Positions 32,848 through 42,577 of a stretch of DNA of 64,000 nucleotides are shown here, in pieces (within the stretch, counting starts at the first letter, position 1; each line of letters opens with the position of its first letter). The DNA comes from Pseudomonas aylmerensis (GTDB lineage Bacteria > Pseudomonadota > Gammaproteobacteria > Pseudomonadales > Pseudomonadaceae). A model generated the notes under the pieces. It made no database searches and had not been told where the DNA came from. It worked only from the letters and a program-made list of their open reading frames with translations. A program made the translations under genes and the position numbers. The stretch is from NCBI RefSeq assembly GCF_001702265.1, contig NZ_MAUE01000048.1, positions 1 through 64,000 of the forward strand. The letters are read 5' to 3'.

Positions 32848-34113
32848 ATGACTGAGTCCGTTCTTGACTACATGACCCGCCTGGGTCGCGCTGCCCGTCA
32901 GGCCTCGCGGTTGATCGCCCGTGCGAGCACCGCGCAGAAGAACCGCGCCCTGCTGGCGGCCGCCGACGCTCTGGACGCCTCGCGCTCCGAGCTGACCGCC
33001 GCCAACGAACAGGACCTGGCCAACGGCCGCGCCAATGGCCTGGAGCCCGCGCTGCTGGACCGCCTGGCGCTGACCCCGGCACGTATCGACGACATGATCG
33101 AAGGCCTGCGTCAGGTGGCCAAGCTGCCTGACCCCATCGGTGAAATCCGCGACATGCGTTACCTGCCGTCCGGCATCCAGGTCGGCAAGATGCGGGTGCC
33201 GCTGGGTGTGATCGGCATCATCTATGAGTCGCGCCCGAACGTGACCATCGACGCCGCGAGCCTGTGCCTCAAGTCAGGCAATGCCACCATTCTGCGTGGC
33301 GGCTCCGAAGCGATCAATTCCAACCGTGCCATTGCCGCGTGCATCCAGCAGGGCCTGGCGGTGGCCGAGTTGCCGGCTGAAGTGGTGCAAGTGGTGGAAA
33401 CCACCGACCGCGCCGCCGTGGGCGCCTTGATCACCATGCCGGAGTTCGTCGATGTCATCGTGCCGCGCGGTGGCAAGAGCCTGATCGAACGCGTCAGCCG
33501 CGATGCCAAGGTGCCTGTCATCAAGCACCTAGACGGTGTGTGCCACGTGTTCATCGACGTGGCCGCCGATATCGACAAGGCGATCCGCATCGCCGACAAC
33601 GCCAAGACTCACCGCTACGCCCCGTGCAACACCATGGAAACCCTGCTGGTGCACGCAGGCATTGCCGAGCGCGTGCTGCCGCCGCTGGCTGCCATCTACC
33701 GTGACAAGGGCGTGGAGCTGCGGGGTTGCGAGCGCACCCGTGCGCTGCTCGGCGCGGAGGTGATCGAGGCGACCGAGCTGGACTGGTACACCGAATACAC
33801 CGCGCCGATCCTGTCGATCAAGATTGTCGACGACCTCGACGAGGCCATCGAACACATCAACACCTACGGCTCCAAGCACACCGATGCCATTGTTTCCGAG
33901 CATTTCAGCGATGCCCGGCGTTTCCTCAACGAAGTGGATTCCGCTTCGGTGATGATCAACGCCTCGACGCGTTTTGCCGACGGCTTCGAGTATGGCCTGG
34001 GGGCGGAGATCGGCATCTCCACCGACAAGCTCCACGCACGCGGCCCGGTTGGCCTGGAAGGCCTGACCAGCGAGAAGTACGTGGTGTTCGGCGACGGTCA
34101 TGTGCGCACTTGA
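32848..34113 (+). CDS. proA: Gamma-glutamyl phosphate reductase
   Basis: A 421-residue ALDH-fold enzyme of the usual length, second step of proline synthesis: NADPH-dependent reduction of glutamyl-5-phosphate. Motifs seen are GVIGIIYESRPNVTIDAASLCLKSGNATILRGG, the catalytic Cys in HRYAPCNTMETLLVH (about residue 256) and GLGAEIGISTDKLHARGPVGLEGLTSEKY at the C-terminus. It overlaps nadD by one base (TGATG). Confidence 0.98.
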   Translation: MTESVLDYMTRLGRAARQASRLIARASTAQKNRALLAAADALDASRSELTAANEQDLANGRANGLEPALLDRLALTPARIDDMIEGLRQVAKLPDPIGEIRDMRYLPSGIQVGKMRVPLGVIGIIYESRPNVTIDAASLCLKSGNATILRGGSEAINSNRAIAACIQQGLAVAELPAEVVQVVETTDRAAVGALITMPEFVDVIVPRGGKSLIERVSRDAKVPVIKHLDGVCHVFIDVAADIDKAIRIADNAKTHRYAPCNTMETLLVHAGIAERVLPPLAAIYRDKGVELRGCERTRALLGAEVIEATELDWYTEYTAPILSIKIVDDLDEAIEHINTYGSKHTDAIVSEHFSDARRFLNEVDSASVMINASTRFADGFEYGLGAEIGISTDKLHARGPVGLEGLTSEKYVVFGDGHVRT

Positions 34114-34757
34114 TGGCTAAACGCATCGGGCTGCTCGGTGGCACCTTCGACCCCGTGCACATCGGCCATTTGCGCAGTGCCCTGGAAGTCGCGGATGCCC
34201 TGGCGTTGGACGAACTGCGCCTGATCCCCAATTTCCGGCCGCCGCATCGCGACACTCCACAGGTGTCGCCGCAGCAGCGCCTGGAAATGGTGCGCCTTGC
34301 CGTGGAAGGCATACCGCCGCTGGTGGTGGACGATCGCGAGCTCAAGCGCGATAAACCGTCCTACACTGTCGACACCCTGGAGCTGATGCGCGCCGAGTTG
34401 GCCGCGGATGACCAGTTGTTTCTGCTTTTGGGCTGGGACGCATTTTGCGGCCTGCCCTCTTGGCATCGCTGGGAGGAACTCCTCCAGCATTGCCACATCC
34501 TGGTTTTGCAACGCCCGGATGCCGACAGCGAACCGCCGGATGCCTTGCGCAACCTGCTGGCCGCGCGGTCGGTAAGTGACCCCTTGGCCCTGACCGGGCC
34601 GAACGGGAATATTGCATTCGTCTGGCAGACCCCGCTTGCGGTGTCCGCCACCCAGATCCGTCAACTGCTGGCCAGCGGGAAGTCGGTACGTTTCCTGGTG
34701 CCTGACGCGGTCCTGGCCTACATCGATGCGCACGGGCTTTACCGTGCGTCGAACTGA
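34113..34757 (+). CDS. nadD: Nicotinate-nucleotide adenylyltransferase
   Basis: A 214-residue enzyme from the ATG at 34113, coupled to proA; the open frame upstream lies inside proA and is not coding. The nucleotidyltransferase motif GGTFDPVHIGHLR is at residues 9-21 and the second motif (SATQIRQLLASGKSVRFLVPDAVLAYI) near the C-terminus. It makes deamido-NAD from nicotinate mononucleotide and ATP. Confidence 0.97.
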   Translation: MAKRIGLLGGTFDPVHIGHLRSALEVADALALDELRLIPNFRPPHRDTPQVSPQQRLEMVRLAVEGIPPLVVDDRELKRDKPSYTVDTLELMRAELAADDQLFLLLGWDAFCGLPSWHRWEELLQHCHILVLQRPDADSEPPDALRNLLAARSVSDPLALTGPNGNIAFVWQTPLAVSATQIRQLLASGKSVRFLVPDAVLAYIDAHGLYRASN

Positions 34758-34826
34758 AAAGGCGCGCTTGAACGCACGGACAACCGTGCAGCAAGCGCCC
34801 GAACATACGAGCAAAACGAGTTTTTT

Positions 34827-35321
34827 ATGACGAACAAAGACGTAAGCAAAGTTAAGCGCAAAGGCACGTTCAAAAGCGCCCCGCTGCCGGTCGAAGCGCA
34901 CACCGGCCCTGAGCTGGCTGGCGAAGAGCTGGTAAAAGTCGCCGTGGCGGCCCTGGAAGACGTGAAGGCCCAGGACATCCAGGTCCTGGACGTACGCGAC
35001 AAGCAGAGCATCACCGACTTCATGATCATCGCCACCGGTACCTCCAACCGCCAGATCGGCGCGATGCTCGACAAGGTTCGCGAAGCCGTCAAGGCCCAGG
35101 GCGTCAAGCCGCTGGGTGAAGAAGGCAAGGGCGACAGCGACTGGGTGCTGCTGGACATGGACGACGTGATCGTTCACATGATGACTTCCAACGCCCGTCA
35201 GTTCTACGACTTGGAGCGTCTGTGGAAAGGCGCCGAGCAGAGCCGTGCGGCTGACGGCAAGCACCACAGCCCGGAAGTGGGCCACGCGCACTTCGACAAG
35301 CTCAACAAAGACCAGGAATAA
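34827..35321 (+). CDS. rsfS: Ribosomal silencing factor RsfS
   Basis: A 164-residue protein. The RsfS/Iojap core runs from about residue 35 to 140 (VLDVRDKQSITDFMIIATGTSNRQIGAMLDKV, GDSDWVLLDMDDVIVHMMTSNARQFYDLERLW). It has a basic N-terminal extension of about 30 residues (DVSKVKRKGTFKSAPLP) and a charged tail. It binds ribosomal protein uL14 and blocks subunit joining in starvation. It is in the conserved nadD-rsfS-rlmH order. Confidence 0.96.
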   Translation: MTNKDVSKVKRKGTFKSAPLPVEAHTGPELAGEELVKVAVAALEDVKAQDIQVLDVRDKQSITDFMIIATGTSNRQIGAMLDKVREAVKAQGVKPLGEEGKGDSDWVLLDMDDVIVHMMTSNARQFYDLERLWKGAEQSRAADGKHHSPEVGHAHFDKLNKDQE

Positions 35322-35330
35322 GGAACGGCT

Positions 35331-35798
35331 GTGCGCCTGCGTCTGATTGCTGTCGGTTCACGCATGCCCAAGTGGGTGGAAGAAGGCTGGCACGAGTATG
35401 CCAAGCGTCTGCCCGCTGAGCTGTCGCTGGAACTGGTAGAGATACCGCTCAATACCCGGGGCAAGAATGCCGACGTGGCACGTTTTATCCGTCAGGAAGG
35501 CGAGGCCATGCTGGCCAAGGTCGGCCCCAACGAGCGCATCGTCACCCTCGAAGTGCACGGCAAACCCTGGAGCACCGAGCAACTGGCGGTTGAGCTGGAT
35601 CGCTGGCGCCTGGACTCGCGCACGGTCAACTTCATGGTCGGCGGCCCGGAAGGGCTGGCGCCGGAAGTCTGCGCACGGGCGGATCAGCGCTGGTCGCTGT
35701 CGGCGCTGACGCTGCCGCACCCGTTGGTAAGGATCCTGATCGGTGAACAGCTGTATCGCGCCTGGACAGTTCTGTCCGGGCACCCTTACCACAAATAA
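35331..35798 (+). CDS. rlmH: 23S rRNA pseudouridine-1915 N3-methyltransferase
   Basis: A 155-residue SPOUT methyltransferase of standard length ([20 protein letters not shown] start). The knotted SAM site is visible in [14 protein letters not shown] and [23 protein letters not shown]. The start codon is GTG read as Met, ten bases after rsfS behind AAGGAA. It methylates m3-pseudouridine in helix 69 of assembled 70S ribosomes. Confidence 0.97.
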
Positions 35799-35813
35799 TC
35801 TGCGCCCCTCCCG

Positions 35814-37712
35814 ATGACCCAGCCGATCCGCATCAAGGACCACGAGAAAGACGCACGTCTGGTACGCGCGCGCGTGGTGTTTGGCGCGATCATGGTCGTG
35901 GTGCTGTTGGGGGTGCTGATTGCCCGCCTGTATTTCCTGCAGGTGATCCAGTACGACTATCACTCCACCTTGTCGGAAAACAACCGGGTGCACGTGCAGC
36001 CGATTCCGCCGACCCGTGGCCTGATTTTCGACCGCAATGGCGTGGTGGTCGCGGATAACCGTCCCAGCTTCAGCCTGAGCATGACCCGCGAGCGTTCCGG
36101 CGACTGGCAGCAGATCCTCGATGTCATTGTCGAGGTGCTGCAGCTGACTCCGGAAGACCGGGTGATTTTCGAGAAGCGCATGAAGCAGGGGCGCCGGCCT
36201 TTCGAGCCGGTGCCGATCCTGTTTGAGCTGACCGAAGAGCAGATCGCGCGGATCGCGGTGAACCAGTTCCGCCTGCCGGGCGTGGAAGTGGTCGCACAGT
36301 TGGTGCGTCACTACCCGCAGGGGCCGCACTTTGCGCACTCGGTCGGCTACATGGGGCGGATCAACGAGAAAGAGCTGAAAAGCCTCGACCCGGTCAACTA
36401 CAGCGGCACCCACCATATCGGCAAGACCGGCATCGAGCGTTTCTACGAGCCGGAGCTGCACGGCCAGGTGGGTTACGAGGAAGTCGAGACCAACGCGCGC
36501 GGCCGCGTGCTGCGGGTGCTCAAGCGGACCGACCCGGTGCCGGGCAAGGACATTGTGCTGAGCCTGGACATCAAGCTGCAGGAAGCGGCGGAGATGGCCC
36601 TGGGTGGGCGTCGTGGCGCGGTCGTGGCGCTGGACCCGAATACCGGCGAAGTGCTGGCGATGGTCAGCCAGCCGAGCTTCGACCCTAACCTGTTCGTTAC
36701 CGGGATCAGCTTCAAGGCCTACGCCGAGTTGCGTGATTCCATCGACCGACCGCTGTTCAACCGCGTGTTGCGTGGCCTGTACCCGCCGGGTTCGACGATC
36801 AAGCCAGCGGTGGCGATTGCCGGCCTGGATGCGGGCGTGGTCACCGCCTCCAGCCGCGTGTTCGACCCGGGCTACTACATGCTGCCCAACTACGATCACA
36901 AATACCGTAACTGGAACCGCACCGGTGACGGATATGTCGACCTGGACACCGCGATCATGCGCTCCAACGACACCTATTTTTACGACCTGGCCCACAAGCT
37001 TGGCATCGACCGTTTGTCTGCCTACATGGGCAAGTTCGGCCTGGGCCAGAAAGTCTCCCTGGATATGTTCGAGGAATCCCCTGGCCTGATGCCATCGCGC
37101 GAGTGGAAGCGCGCGACCCGTCGCCAGGCCTGGTTCCCGGGCGAAACCCTGATCCTCGGGATCGGCCAGGGCTACATGCAGGCCACGCCGCTGCAACTGG
37201 CCCAGGCCACGGCGCTGGTGGCGAACAAAGGCGTCTGGAATCGGCCGCACCTGGCCAGGACCATCGAGGGCGAAAAGCCGCTGGATGAAAACCCGATCCC
37301 GGACATCGTGCTGCGCGACCCGTCGGACTGGACCAAGGTCAACCACGGCATGCAGCAAGTGATGCACGGCGCCCGTGGCACCGCGCGCAAGGCGGCGGTC
37401 GGCGCGCAGTACCGCATTGCCGGCAAGAGCGGGACCGCCCAGGTGGTCGCGATCAAGCAGGGCGAGAAATATGACCGCTCCAAGGTTCAGGAGCGCCACC
37501 GTGACCACGCCTTGTTTGTCGGCTTTGCCCCGGCGGACGACCCGAAAATCGTGGTGGCGGTGATGGTCGAGAACGGCGAGTCCGGCTCCGGCGTTGCTGC
37601 GCCCGTGGTGCGCCAAGTGATGGATGCCTGGCTGTTGGCCGACGACGGCAGGCTCAAGCCCGAATATGGCGGCCCCCCTTCAAGCACCGAGGTTACGGCC
37701 AGTGAAGAGTAA
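35814..37712 (+). CDS. mrdA: Penicillin-binding protein 2 (elongasome transpeptidase)
   Basis: A 632-residue class B PBP. One N-terminal membrane anchor (about 22-44) is followed by the pedestal domain and the transpeptidase domain. The active-site Ser is in PPGSTIK (about residue 327), the SxN motif is RSNDTYF, and the third motif is KSGTAQ. It crosslinks peptidoglycan during side-wall elongation together with RodA, encoded next. The 3' end overlaps the possible upstream rodA start. Confidence 0.97.
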   Translation: MTQPIRIKDHEKDARLVRARVVFGAIMVVVLLGVLIARLYFLQVIQYDYHSTLSENNRVHVQPIPPTRGLIFDRNGVVVADNRPSFSLSMTRERSGDWQQILDVIVEVLQLTPEDRVIFEKRMKQGRRPFEPVPILFELTEEQIARIAVNQFRLPGVEVVAQLVRHYPQGPHFAHSVGYMGRINEKELKSLDPVNYSGTHHIGKTGIERFYEPELHGQVGYEEVETNARGRVLRVLKRTDPVPGKDIVLSLDIKLQEAAEMALGGRRGAVVALDPNTGEVLAMVSQPSFDPNLFVTGISFKAYAELRDSIDRPLFNRVLRGLYPPGSTIKPAVAIAGLDAGVVTASSRVFDPGYYMLPNYDHKYRNWNRTGDGYVDLDTAIMRSNDTYFYDLAHKLGIDRLSAYMGKFGLGQKVSLDMFEESPGLMPSREWKRATRRQAWFPGETLILGIGQGYMQATPLQLAQATALVANKGVWNRPHLARTIEGEKPLDENPIPDIVLRDPSDWTKVNHGMQQVMHGARGTARKAAVGAQYRIAGKSGTAQVVAIKQGEKYDRSKVQERHRDHALFVGFAPADDPKIVVAVMVENGESGSGVAAPVVRQVMDAWLLADDGRLKPEYGGPPSSTEVTASEE

Positions 37713-37743
37713 TTTTGACCGCATCCTCTCCAGCGAGGATGTG

Positions 37744-38847
37744 ATGCGTCGCCGCGCGACGTTGCTGCAGCGCATGCACATCGATGGCCCGTTGCTGATC
37801 CTGCTCCTGACCCTGGCGGCCGGCAGCCTGTTCGTGCTGTATTCGGCCAGCGGCAAGAACTGGGACCTGCTGATCAAGCAGGCCTCGTCGTTCGGCCTTG
37901 GCCTGTTGTCGATGCTGGTGATTGCCCAGCTCGAACCGCGTTTCATGGCGCGGTGGGTGCCCTTGGGCTACGTTGCCGGCGTATTGCTATTGGTGGTGGT
38001 GGACGTGATGGGCCACAACGCCATGGGGGCGACGCGCTGGATCAACATTCCCGGGGTGATTCGCTTCCAACCGTCGGAATTCATGAAGATCCTGATGCCG
38101 GCGACCATTGCCTGGTATCTGTCCAAACGCACCTTGCCGCCGCAGCTCAAGCATGTGGCCATCAGCCTGTTCCTGATCGGCGTGCCGTTTATCCTGATCG
38201 TGCGCCAGCCAGACCTCGGCACCTCGCTGCTGATCCTGGCGGGCGGTGCGTTCGTGCTGTTCATGGGCGGGCTGCGCTGGCGCTGGATCCTCAGCGTGCT
38301 GGCCGCCGCCGTGCCGGTGGCCGTGGCCATGTGGTTCTTCTTCATGCACGACTACCAGAAGCAACGGATCCTGACTTTCCTCGACCCGGAAAGCGACCCG
38401 CTGGGCACCGGCTGGAACATTATCCAGTCGAAGGCCGCCATCGGTTCCGGCGGTGTATTTGGTAAGGGTTGGTTACTGGGCACCCAGTCGCACCTGGACT
38501 TCCTGCCCGAGAGCCACACCGACTTCATTATTGCGGTGATGGGCGAAGAGTTCGGCCTGGTGGGCATTTGCGCGCTGTTGCTGATTTATTTGCTGTTGAT
38601 TGGTCGCGGCCTGGTGATCACCGCGCAGGCGCAGACGCTGTTCGGCAAATTGCTCGCCGGCAGCCTGACCATGACTTTTTTTGTTTACGTTTTCGTCAAC
38701 ATCGGTATGGTCAGTGGCCTGTTGCCGGTGGTTGGGGTGCCGTTGCCGTTCATTAGCTACGGCGGAACTTCGCTGGTGACATTGCTGTCAGCGTTTGGGG
38801 TTTTGATGTCGATTCATACGCATCGCAAATGGATCGCACAGGTTTGA
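37744..38847 (+). CDS. rodA: Rod-shape peptidoglycan polymerase RodA
   Basis: A SEDS-family glycosyltransferase of 367 residues from the ATG at 37744 (MRRRATLLQRMHIDGPLL), which has a GAGG site five bases away. A GTG at 37702, overlapping the end of mrdA, would add 14 residues and is an alternative. It has ten or so membrane segments and SEDS motifs such as GATRWINIPGVIRFQPSEFMK, PDLGTSLLI and the loop ESHTDFIIAVMGEEFG with the essential Asp. It polymerises lipid II in complex with PBP2. Confidence 0.95.
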   Translation: MRRRATLLQRMHIDGPLLILLLTLAAGSLFVLYSASGKNWDLLIKQASSFGLGLLSMLVIAQLEPRFMARWVPLGYVAGVLLLVVVDVMGHNAMGATRWINIPGVIRFQPSEFMKILMPATIAWYLSKRTLPPQLKHVAISLFLIGVPFILIVRQPDLGTSLLILAGGAFVLFMGGLRWRWILSVLAAAVPVAVAMWFFFMHDYQKQRILTFLDPESDPLGTGWNIIQSKAAIGSGGVFGKGWLLGTQSHLDFLPESHTDFIIAVMGEEFGLVGICALLLIYLLLIGRGLVITAQAQTLFGKLLAGSLTMTFFVYVFVNIGMVSGLLPVVGVPLPFISYGGTSLVTLLSAFGVLMSIHTHRKWIAQV

Positions 38848-38858
38848 ATAAGGTGAAG

Positions 38859-39875
38859 ATGTCAATGCAAGTAATGCGCGGCTGGGCGACTCGGCATGCG
38901 TCCTGGATGGGCCTGATCGGGCTGCTGGGGGCAACGCAGGAGGTGCAGGCCGGTGACTACGATGGCTCACCCCAGGTCGCCGAATTTGTCGGTGAGATGA
39001 CCCGCGACTACGGTTTCGCCGGTGAACAACTGATGGGCGTGTTCCGCGAAGCCCAGCGCAAGCAGGCGATTCTCGACGCCATCTCCCGTCCCGCCGAGCG
39101 CGTGAAGCAGTGGAAGGAATATCGCCCGATGTTCCTGACCGACGCCCGCGTGGCCCGTGGCGTGGACTTCTGGCGCCAGCACGAGGCAGTCCTGGCCCGC
39201 GCCGAGCAGGAGTACGGCGTGCCGGCCCAGGTGATCGTCGCGATTATCGGCATCGAAACCTTCTACGGCCGCAACACCGGCAGCTACCGGGTGATCGACG
39301 CCCTGTCGACCCTGGGTTTCGACTACCCGCCGCGCGCCGACTTCTTCCGCAAGGAGCTGCGTGAGTTCCTGCTGTTGGCCCGCGAAGAGCAGGTCGACCC
39401 GCTGACCCTCAAGGGTTCCTACGCCGGTGCCATGGGCCTGCCGCAGTTCATGCCGAGCAGCTTCCGCGCTTATGCCGTGGATTTTGACGGCGACGGGCAC
39501 ATCAATATCTGGAGCAATCCCGACGACGCCATCGGCAGTGTGGCCAGCTACTTCAAACGCCACGGCTGGGTCGCCGGCGAACCGGTGGTGATCCGTGCCG
39601 ATGTGACCGGCGATCGCGCCGATGAAGGCCTGACCCAGGGTATCGAGCCGGCCAAGACGGTCGGGGAGTTGCGGGCGCTGGGCTGGTCGAGTCAGAATGC
39701 GCCACGCGATGATATGCCGGTGACGGCGTTCCGCCTCGAAGGCGAAAATGGCCCTGAATACTGGATGGGCCTGAAGAATTTCTACGCAATCACGCGTTAT
39801 AACCGCAGTGTGATGTACGCCATGGCCGTGCATCAGCTGTCAGACATGCTGGTCCAAGCACGGGGCAACAAGTAA
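38859..39875 (+). CDS. mltB: Lytic murein transglycosylase B
   Basis: A 338-residue MltB-family enzyme. I use the ATG at 38859 with an AAGG site; an earlier ATG at 38829 lies within rodA. An N-terminal export signal ends near GATQEVQAG, and no lipobox is seen. That fits the soluble SltB1 form encoded at this place in P. aeruginosa, not the lipoprotein form of E. coli. The catalytic Glu133 lies in IGIETFYGRNTG, and the family motif GAMGLPQFMPSSFRAYAVDFDGDG follows. It cleaves glycan strands, leaving 1,6-anhydro ends. It overlaps rlpA by one base. Confidence 0.95.
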   Translation: MSMQVMRGWATRHASWMGLIGLLGATQEVQAGDYDGSPQVAEFVGEMTRDYGFAGEQLMGVFREAQRKQAILDAISRPAERVKQWKEYRPMFLTDARVARGVDFWRQHEAVLARAEQEYGVPAQVIVAIIGIETFYGRNTGSYRVIDALSTLGFDYPPRADFFRKELREFLLLAREEQVDPLTLKGSYAGAMGLPQFMPSSFRAYAVDFDGDGHINIWSNPDDAIGSVASYFKRHGWVAGEPVVIRADVTGDRADEGLTQGIEPAKTVGELRALGWSSQNAPRDDMPVTAFRLEGENGPEYWMGLKNFYAITRYNRSVMYAMAVHQLSDMLVQARGNK

Positions 39876-40873
39876 TGCGGGCATCGCCGTTCAATAAACC
39901 GCTCAAGCTGGTGGCGTTCGCCGCGTTGTCCTTGCTGGTTGTCAGTTGTTCCACCAGTCGCGGTCCGGCGCAGAAGTCCGGCGGCACCGCCATCCGTTCC
40001 CAGCCTGGCCTGGACATCAACCGCGCGCACAAAGACGGCGCGCCGTGGTGGGATGTCGACGTATCGAAGATCCCGGATGCCACGCCAACCCTGCACACCG
40101 GCGCCTACAAGGCCAACCCGTATACCGTGCTGGGCAAGACCTATTTCCCGCTGCAGGAATCCAAGACCTACGTGCAATCGGGCACGGCGTCCTGGTACGG
40201 CACCAAGTTCCATGGCCAGAACACCGCCAACGGCGAAGTGTATGACCTGTATGGCATGAGCGCAGCGCACAAGACCCTGCCGCTGCCCAGCTATGTGCGC
40301 GTGACCAACCTGGACAACAATCGCACGGTGATCCTGCGCGTCAACGACCGCGGGCCGTTCTATTCGGACCGGATCATCGACTTGTCCTATGCCGCCGCGA
40401 AGAAACTCGGCTACGCCGAAACCGGCACCGCGCGGGTCAAGGTCGAAGGTATCGACCCGGCGCAGTACTGGGCCCAGCGTGGCAAGCCGGCGCCGTTGAT
40501 GCTCAACGAACCGCAAACGCCGCAACCACAGATTACCGCGTCGGCCGGCAAGGTCGAGCAGTGGACACCGCCGCCGGCGCAGCACGCGCCGGACACCGTG
40601 GCCGTGCCTCAGGCCGCGCCGGGCAGTTCGATGGCGGGCGGGCAGTACCTGCAGGTGGGCGCTTTCGCCAACCCGGATGCGGCAGAACTGTTAAGGTCCA
40701 AGCTGAGCAGCATGGTCAGCGCGCCGGTCTTCATCAGCTCCATCGTGCGTAACCAGCAGACCCTGCACCGTGTGCGCATGGGCCCGATCGGCTCGCCGAG
40801 CGAGGTCGCGCAAGTGCAGAACAGCGTGCGCCTGGCCAACCTGGGGCAACCCAGCGTGGTCACCGCCGAATAA
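39875..40873 (+). CDS. rlpA: Septal ring lytic transglycosylase RlpA
   Basis: A 332-residue lipoprotein; lipobox VVSC with Cys25. The double-psi beta-barrel (about residues 100-190) carries the catalytic region GTASWYGTKFHGQNTANGE and RVNDRGPFYSDRIIDLSYAAA. A Pro-rich linker leads to a C-terminal SPOR domain (about 250-330: GGQYLQVGAFANPDAAELL...), which binds denuded glycan at the septum. In P. aeruginosa RlpA cuts such glycans during daughter-cell separation. Confidence 0.96.
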   Translation: MRASPFNKPLKLVAFAALSLLVVSCSTSRGPAQKSGGTAIRSQPGLDINRAHKDGAPWWDVDVSKIPDATPTLHTGAYKANPYTVLGKTYFPLQESKTYVQSGTASWYGTKFHGQNTANGEVYDLYGMSAAHKTLPLPSYVRVTNLDNNRTVILRVNDRGPFYSDRIIDLSYAAAKKLGYAETGTARVKVEGIDPAQYWAQRGKPAPLMLNEPQTPQPQITASAGKVEQWTPPPAQHAPDTVAVPQAAPGSSMAGGQYLQVGAFANPDAAELLRSKLSSMVSAPVFISSIVRNQQTLHRVRMGPIGSPSEVAQVQNSVRLANLGQPSVVTAE

Positions 40874-41052
40874 TAAAGATTGATGGTTCTGGCCCGTGCG
40901 CGGGCTTGAACCCTGGTTGTTGGCTCGTTGAACAATAAAAACCCAGGGGCAAGGGGTGAGCGGGCAACCGAACACGTGACAGTCTGGTAGCGGGCTGTCT
41001 GAATAAGTTTTGCCCGCGAGGGCAAGTTTCCATAAGCAATTTCGAGAGACGG

Positions 41053-42210
41053 ATGAACATCACCACCTTAGCCAAACGCACGTGCCTGCTTCTTTCGCTG
41101 ATCATCACCCCGGCCGCCTGGGCGGTTGAAATGGTGCCGGCTTCCCCGCAACTGGCTGCCAAGGCCTGGGTCCTCATGGATGCCGCCAGCGGCAACGTGC
41201 TGGTCGAGAACAACGGTGACCAGCGCCTGCCCCCAGCCAGCCTGACCAAGCTGATGACCGCCTACATCGCGACCCTGGAAATCCGTCGCGGCCAGATCGG
41301 CGAGAACGACCCGGTCACCGTCAGCGAAAACGCCTGGCGCACCGGCGGTTCGCGGATGTTCATCAAGGTCGGCTCGCAAGTGACCGTGAGCGACCTGCTG
41401 CACGGCATCATCATTCAGTCCGGTAACGACGCCAGCGTGGCCCTGTCCGAGCACATCGCCGGCAGCGAAGACGCGTTCGCCGACATGATGAACAAAACCG
41501 TGGCTGACCTGGGCATGACCAACAGCCACTTCATGAACCCGACCGGCCTGCCAAACCCAGAGCACTACTCGTCGGCTCACGACATGGCGATCCTGGCGCG
41601 CGCGATTATCCGCGTCGACCCGGTGCACTACGCGATCTACTCCCAGAAGGAATTCTTCTGGAACAACATCAAGCAGCCTAACCGCAACCTGCTGCTGTGG
41701 CGCGACAAGACCGTCGACGGTCTGAAAACCGGCCACACCGAAGAAGCCGGTTACTGCATGGTGTCGTCCGCCGTACGTGATGGCCAGCGCCTGATCGCCG
41801 TCGTATTCGGCACCAACAGCGAGCAGGCCCGTGCGGCCGAGACGCAAAAACTGCTGACCTACGGTTTCCGCTTCTTCGAAACCCAGACCTTCTATCAGAA
41901 GGGTGCTGAGCTGGCGACCGCTCCGGTCTGGAAAGGCGCAACCTCGCAGGTCAAGGCCGGCCTGGCTGAAGACCTGACCCTGACCATGCCTAAAGGCCAG
42001 CTGAAAAAGCTCGCGGCCAGCATGACCATGAACCCGCAATTGGTCGCGCCAATCGCCAAGGGTGACGTGATCGGTAAGGTCGAAGTGAAGCTGGACGACA
42101 AGGTGGTGCACAGCGCCGACCTGATCGCGCTGGACGCCGTCGACGAAGGTGGTATCTTCCGCCGCGTGTGGGATAGCATCCGTCTATTCTTCTACAGCTT
42201 GTTCAACTGA
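41053..42210 (+). CDS. dacA: D-alanyl-D-alanine carboxypeptidase (PBP5/6 class)
   Basis: A 385-residue class C PBP. Signal peptide ends near AAWAVE. Active-site motifs are Ser63-L-T-K66, Ser123-G-N125 and Lys225-T-G227. A PBP5 C-terminal beta domain and a final amphipathic anchor (GIFRRVWDSIRLFFYSLFN) are present. It trims the terminal D-Ala from periplasmic pentapeptides. The 180 bases between rlpA and this gene probably include its own promoter. A strong terminator follows. In P. aeruginosa the gene at this place is called dacC. Confidence 0.97.
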   Translation: MNITTLAKRTCLLLSLIITPAAWAVEMVPASPQLAAKAWVLMDAASGNVLVENNGDQRLPPASLTKLMTAYIATLEIRRGQIGENDPVTVSENAWRTGGSRMFIKVGSQVTVSDLLHGIIIQSGNDASVALSEHIAGSEDAFADMMNKTVADLGMTNSHFMNPTGLPNPEHYSSAHDMAILARAIIRVDPVHYAIYSQKEFFWNNIKQPNRNLLLWRDKTVDGLKTGHTEEAGYCMVSSAVRDGQRLIAVVFGTNSEQARAAETQKLLTYGFRFFETQTFYQKGAELATAPVWKGATSQVKAGLAEDLTLTMPKGQLKKLAASMTMNPQLVAPIAKGDVIGKVEVKLDDKVVHSADLIALDAVDEGGIFRRVWDSIRLFFYSLFN

Positions 42211-42223
42211 TTAGTGTGCACCT

Positions 42224-42258
42224 GCAAAGCCCCGTGTTGATCCGACACGGGGCTTTGC
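42224..42258 (+). terminator. Strong rho-independent terminator after dacA
   Basis: GCAAAGCCCCGTGT (42224-42237) pairs perfectly over 14 bp with ACACGGGGCTTTGC (42245-42258) around a 7-base loop. The embedded TTT gives a usable U-stretch. It separates the murein genes from the DUF493-lipB-lipA group. Confidence 0.85.
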
Positions 42259-42295
42259 CCGTCGCCACGGCTTACGCTTACGAGGCCGTTTCGCC

Positions 42296-42577
42296 ATGAC
42301 CGATAAAGAAGTAGAAGTAAAGGCGCCCAAGATCGAATTCCCAGTGACGGATTATCCCGTCAAGGTGATCAGCGATACCGGCGTGGGCCGCAAGGACAAG
42401 ATTCTCGAGATCGTCAGAAAACACGCGACGATCAACGACAACCGTGTGGACGAGCGTCAGAGCTCCACCGGCAAATACACCACGATCCAGTTGCACATCG
42501 TTGCCACGGATCAGGACCAGCTCTACAACATCAACAGTGAACTGCGGGCCACCGGCTTCGTGCACATGGTGCTGTGA
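42296..42577 (+). CDS. ybeD: DUF493 (YbeD) protein
   Basis: A 93-residue protein of the YbeD/DUF493 family, with a ferredoxin-like (ACT-like) fold in E. coli. Core residues are KIEFPVTDYPVKVI and the end SELRATGFVHMVL. It is regularly found between dacA and lipB in gammaproteobacteria, as here. Function is unknown, with allosteric or lipoylation links suggested only from context. Its stop overlaps the lipB ATG. Confidence 0.95.
   Translation: MTDKEVEVKAPKIEFPVTDYPVKVISDTGVGRKDKILEIVRKHATINDNRVDERQSSTGKYTTIQLHIVATDQDQLYNINSELRATGFVHMVL

Noticed and set aside
35358..37616. A 752-codon leftward frame opposite rlmH and mrdA
   Set aside because: Antisense shadow of two certain genes with no recognisable motif.
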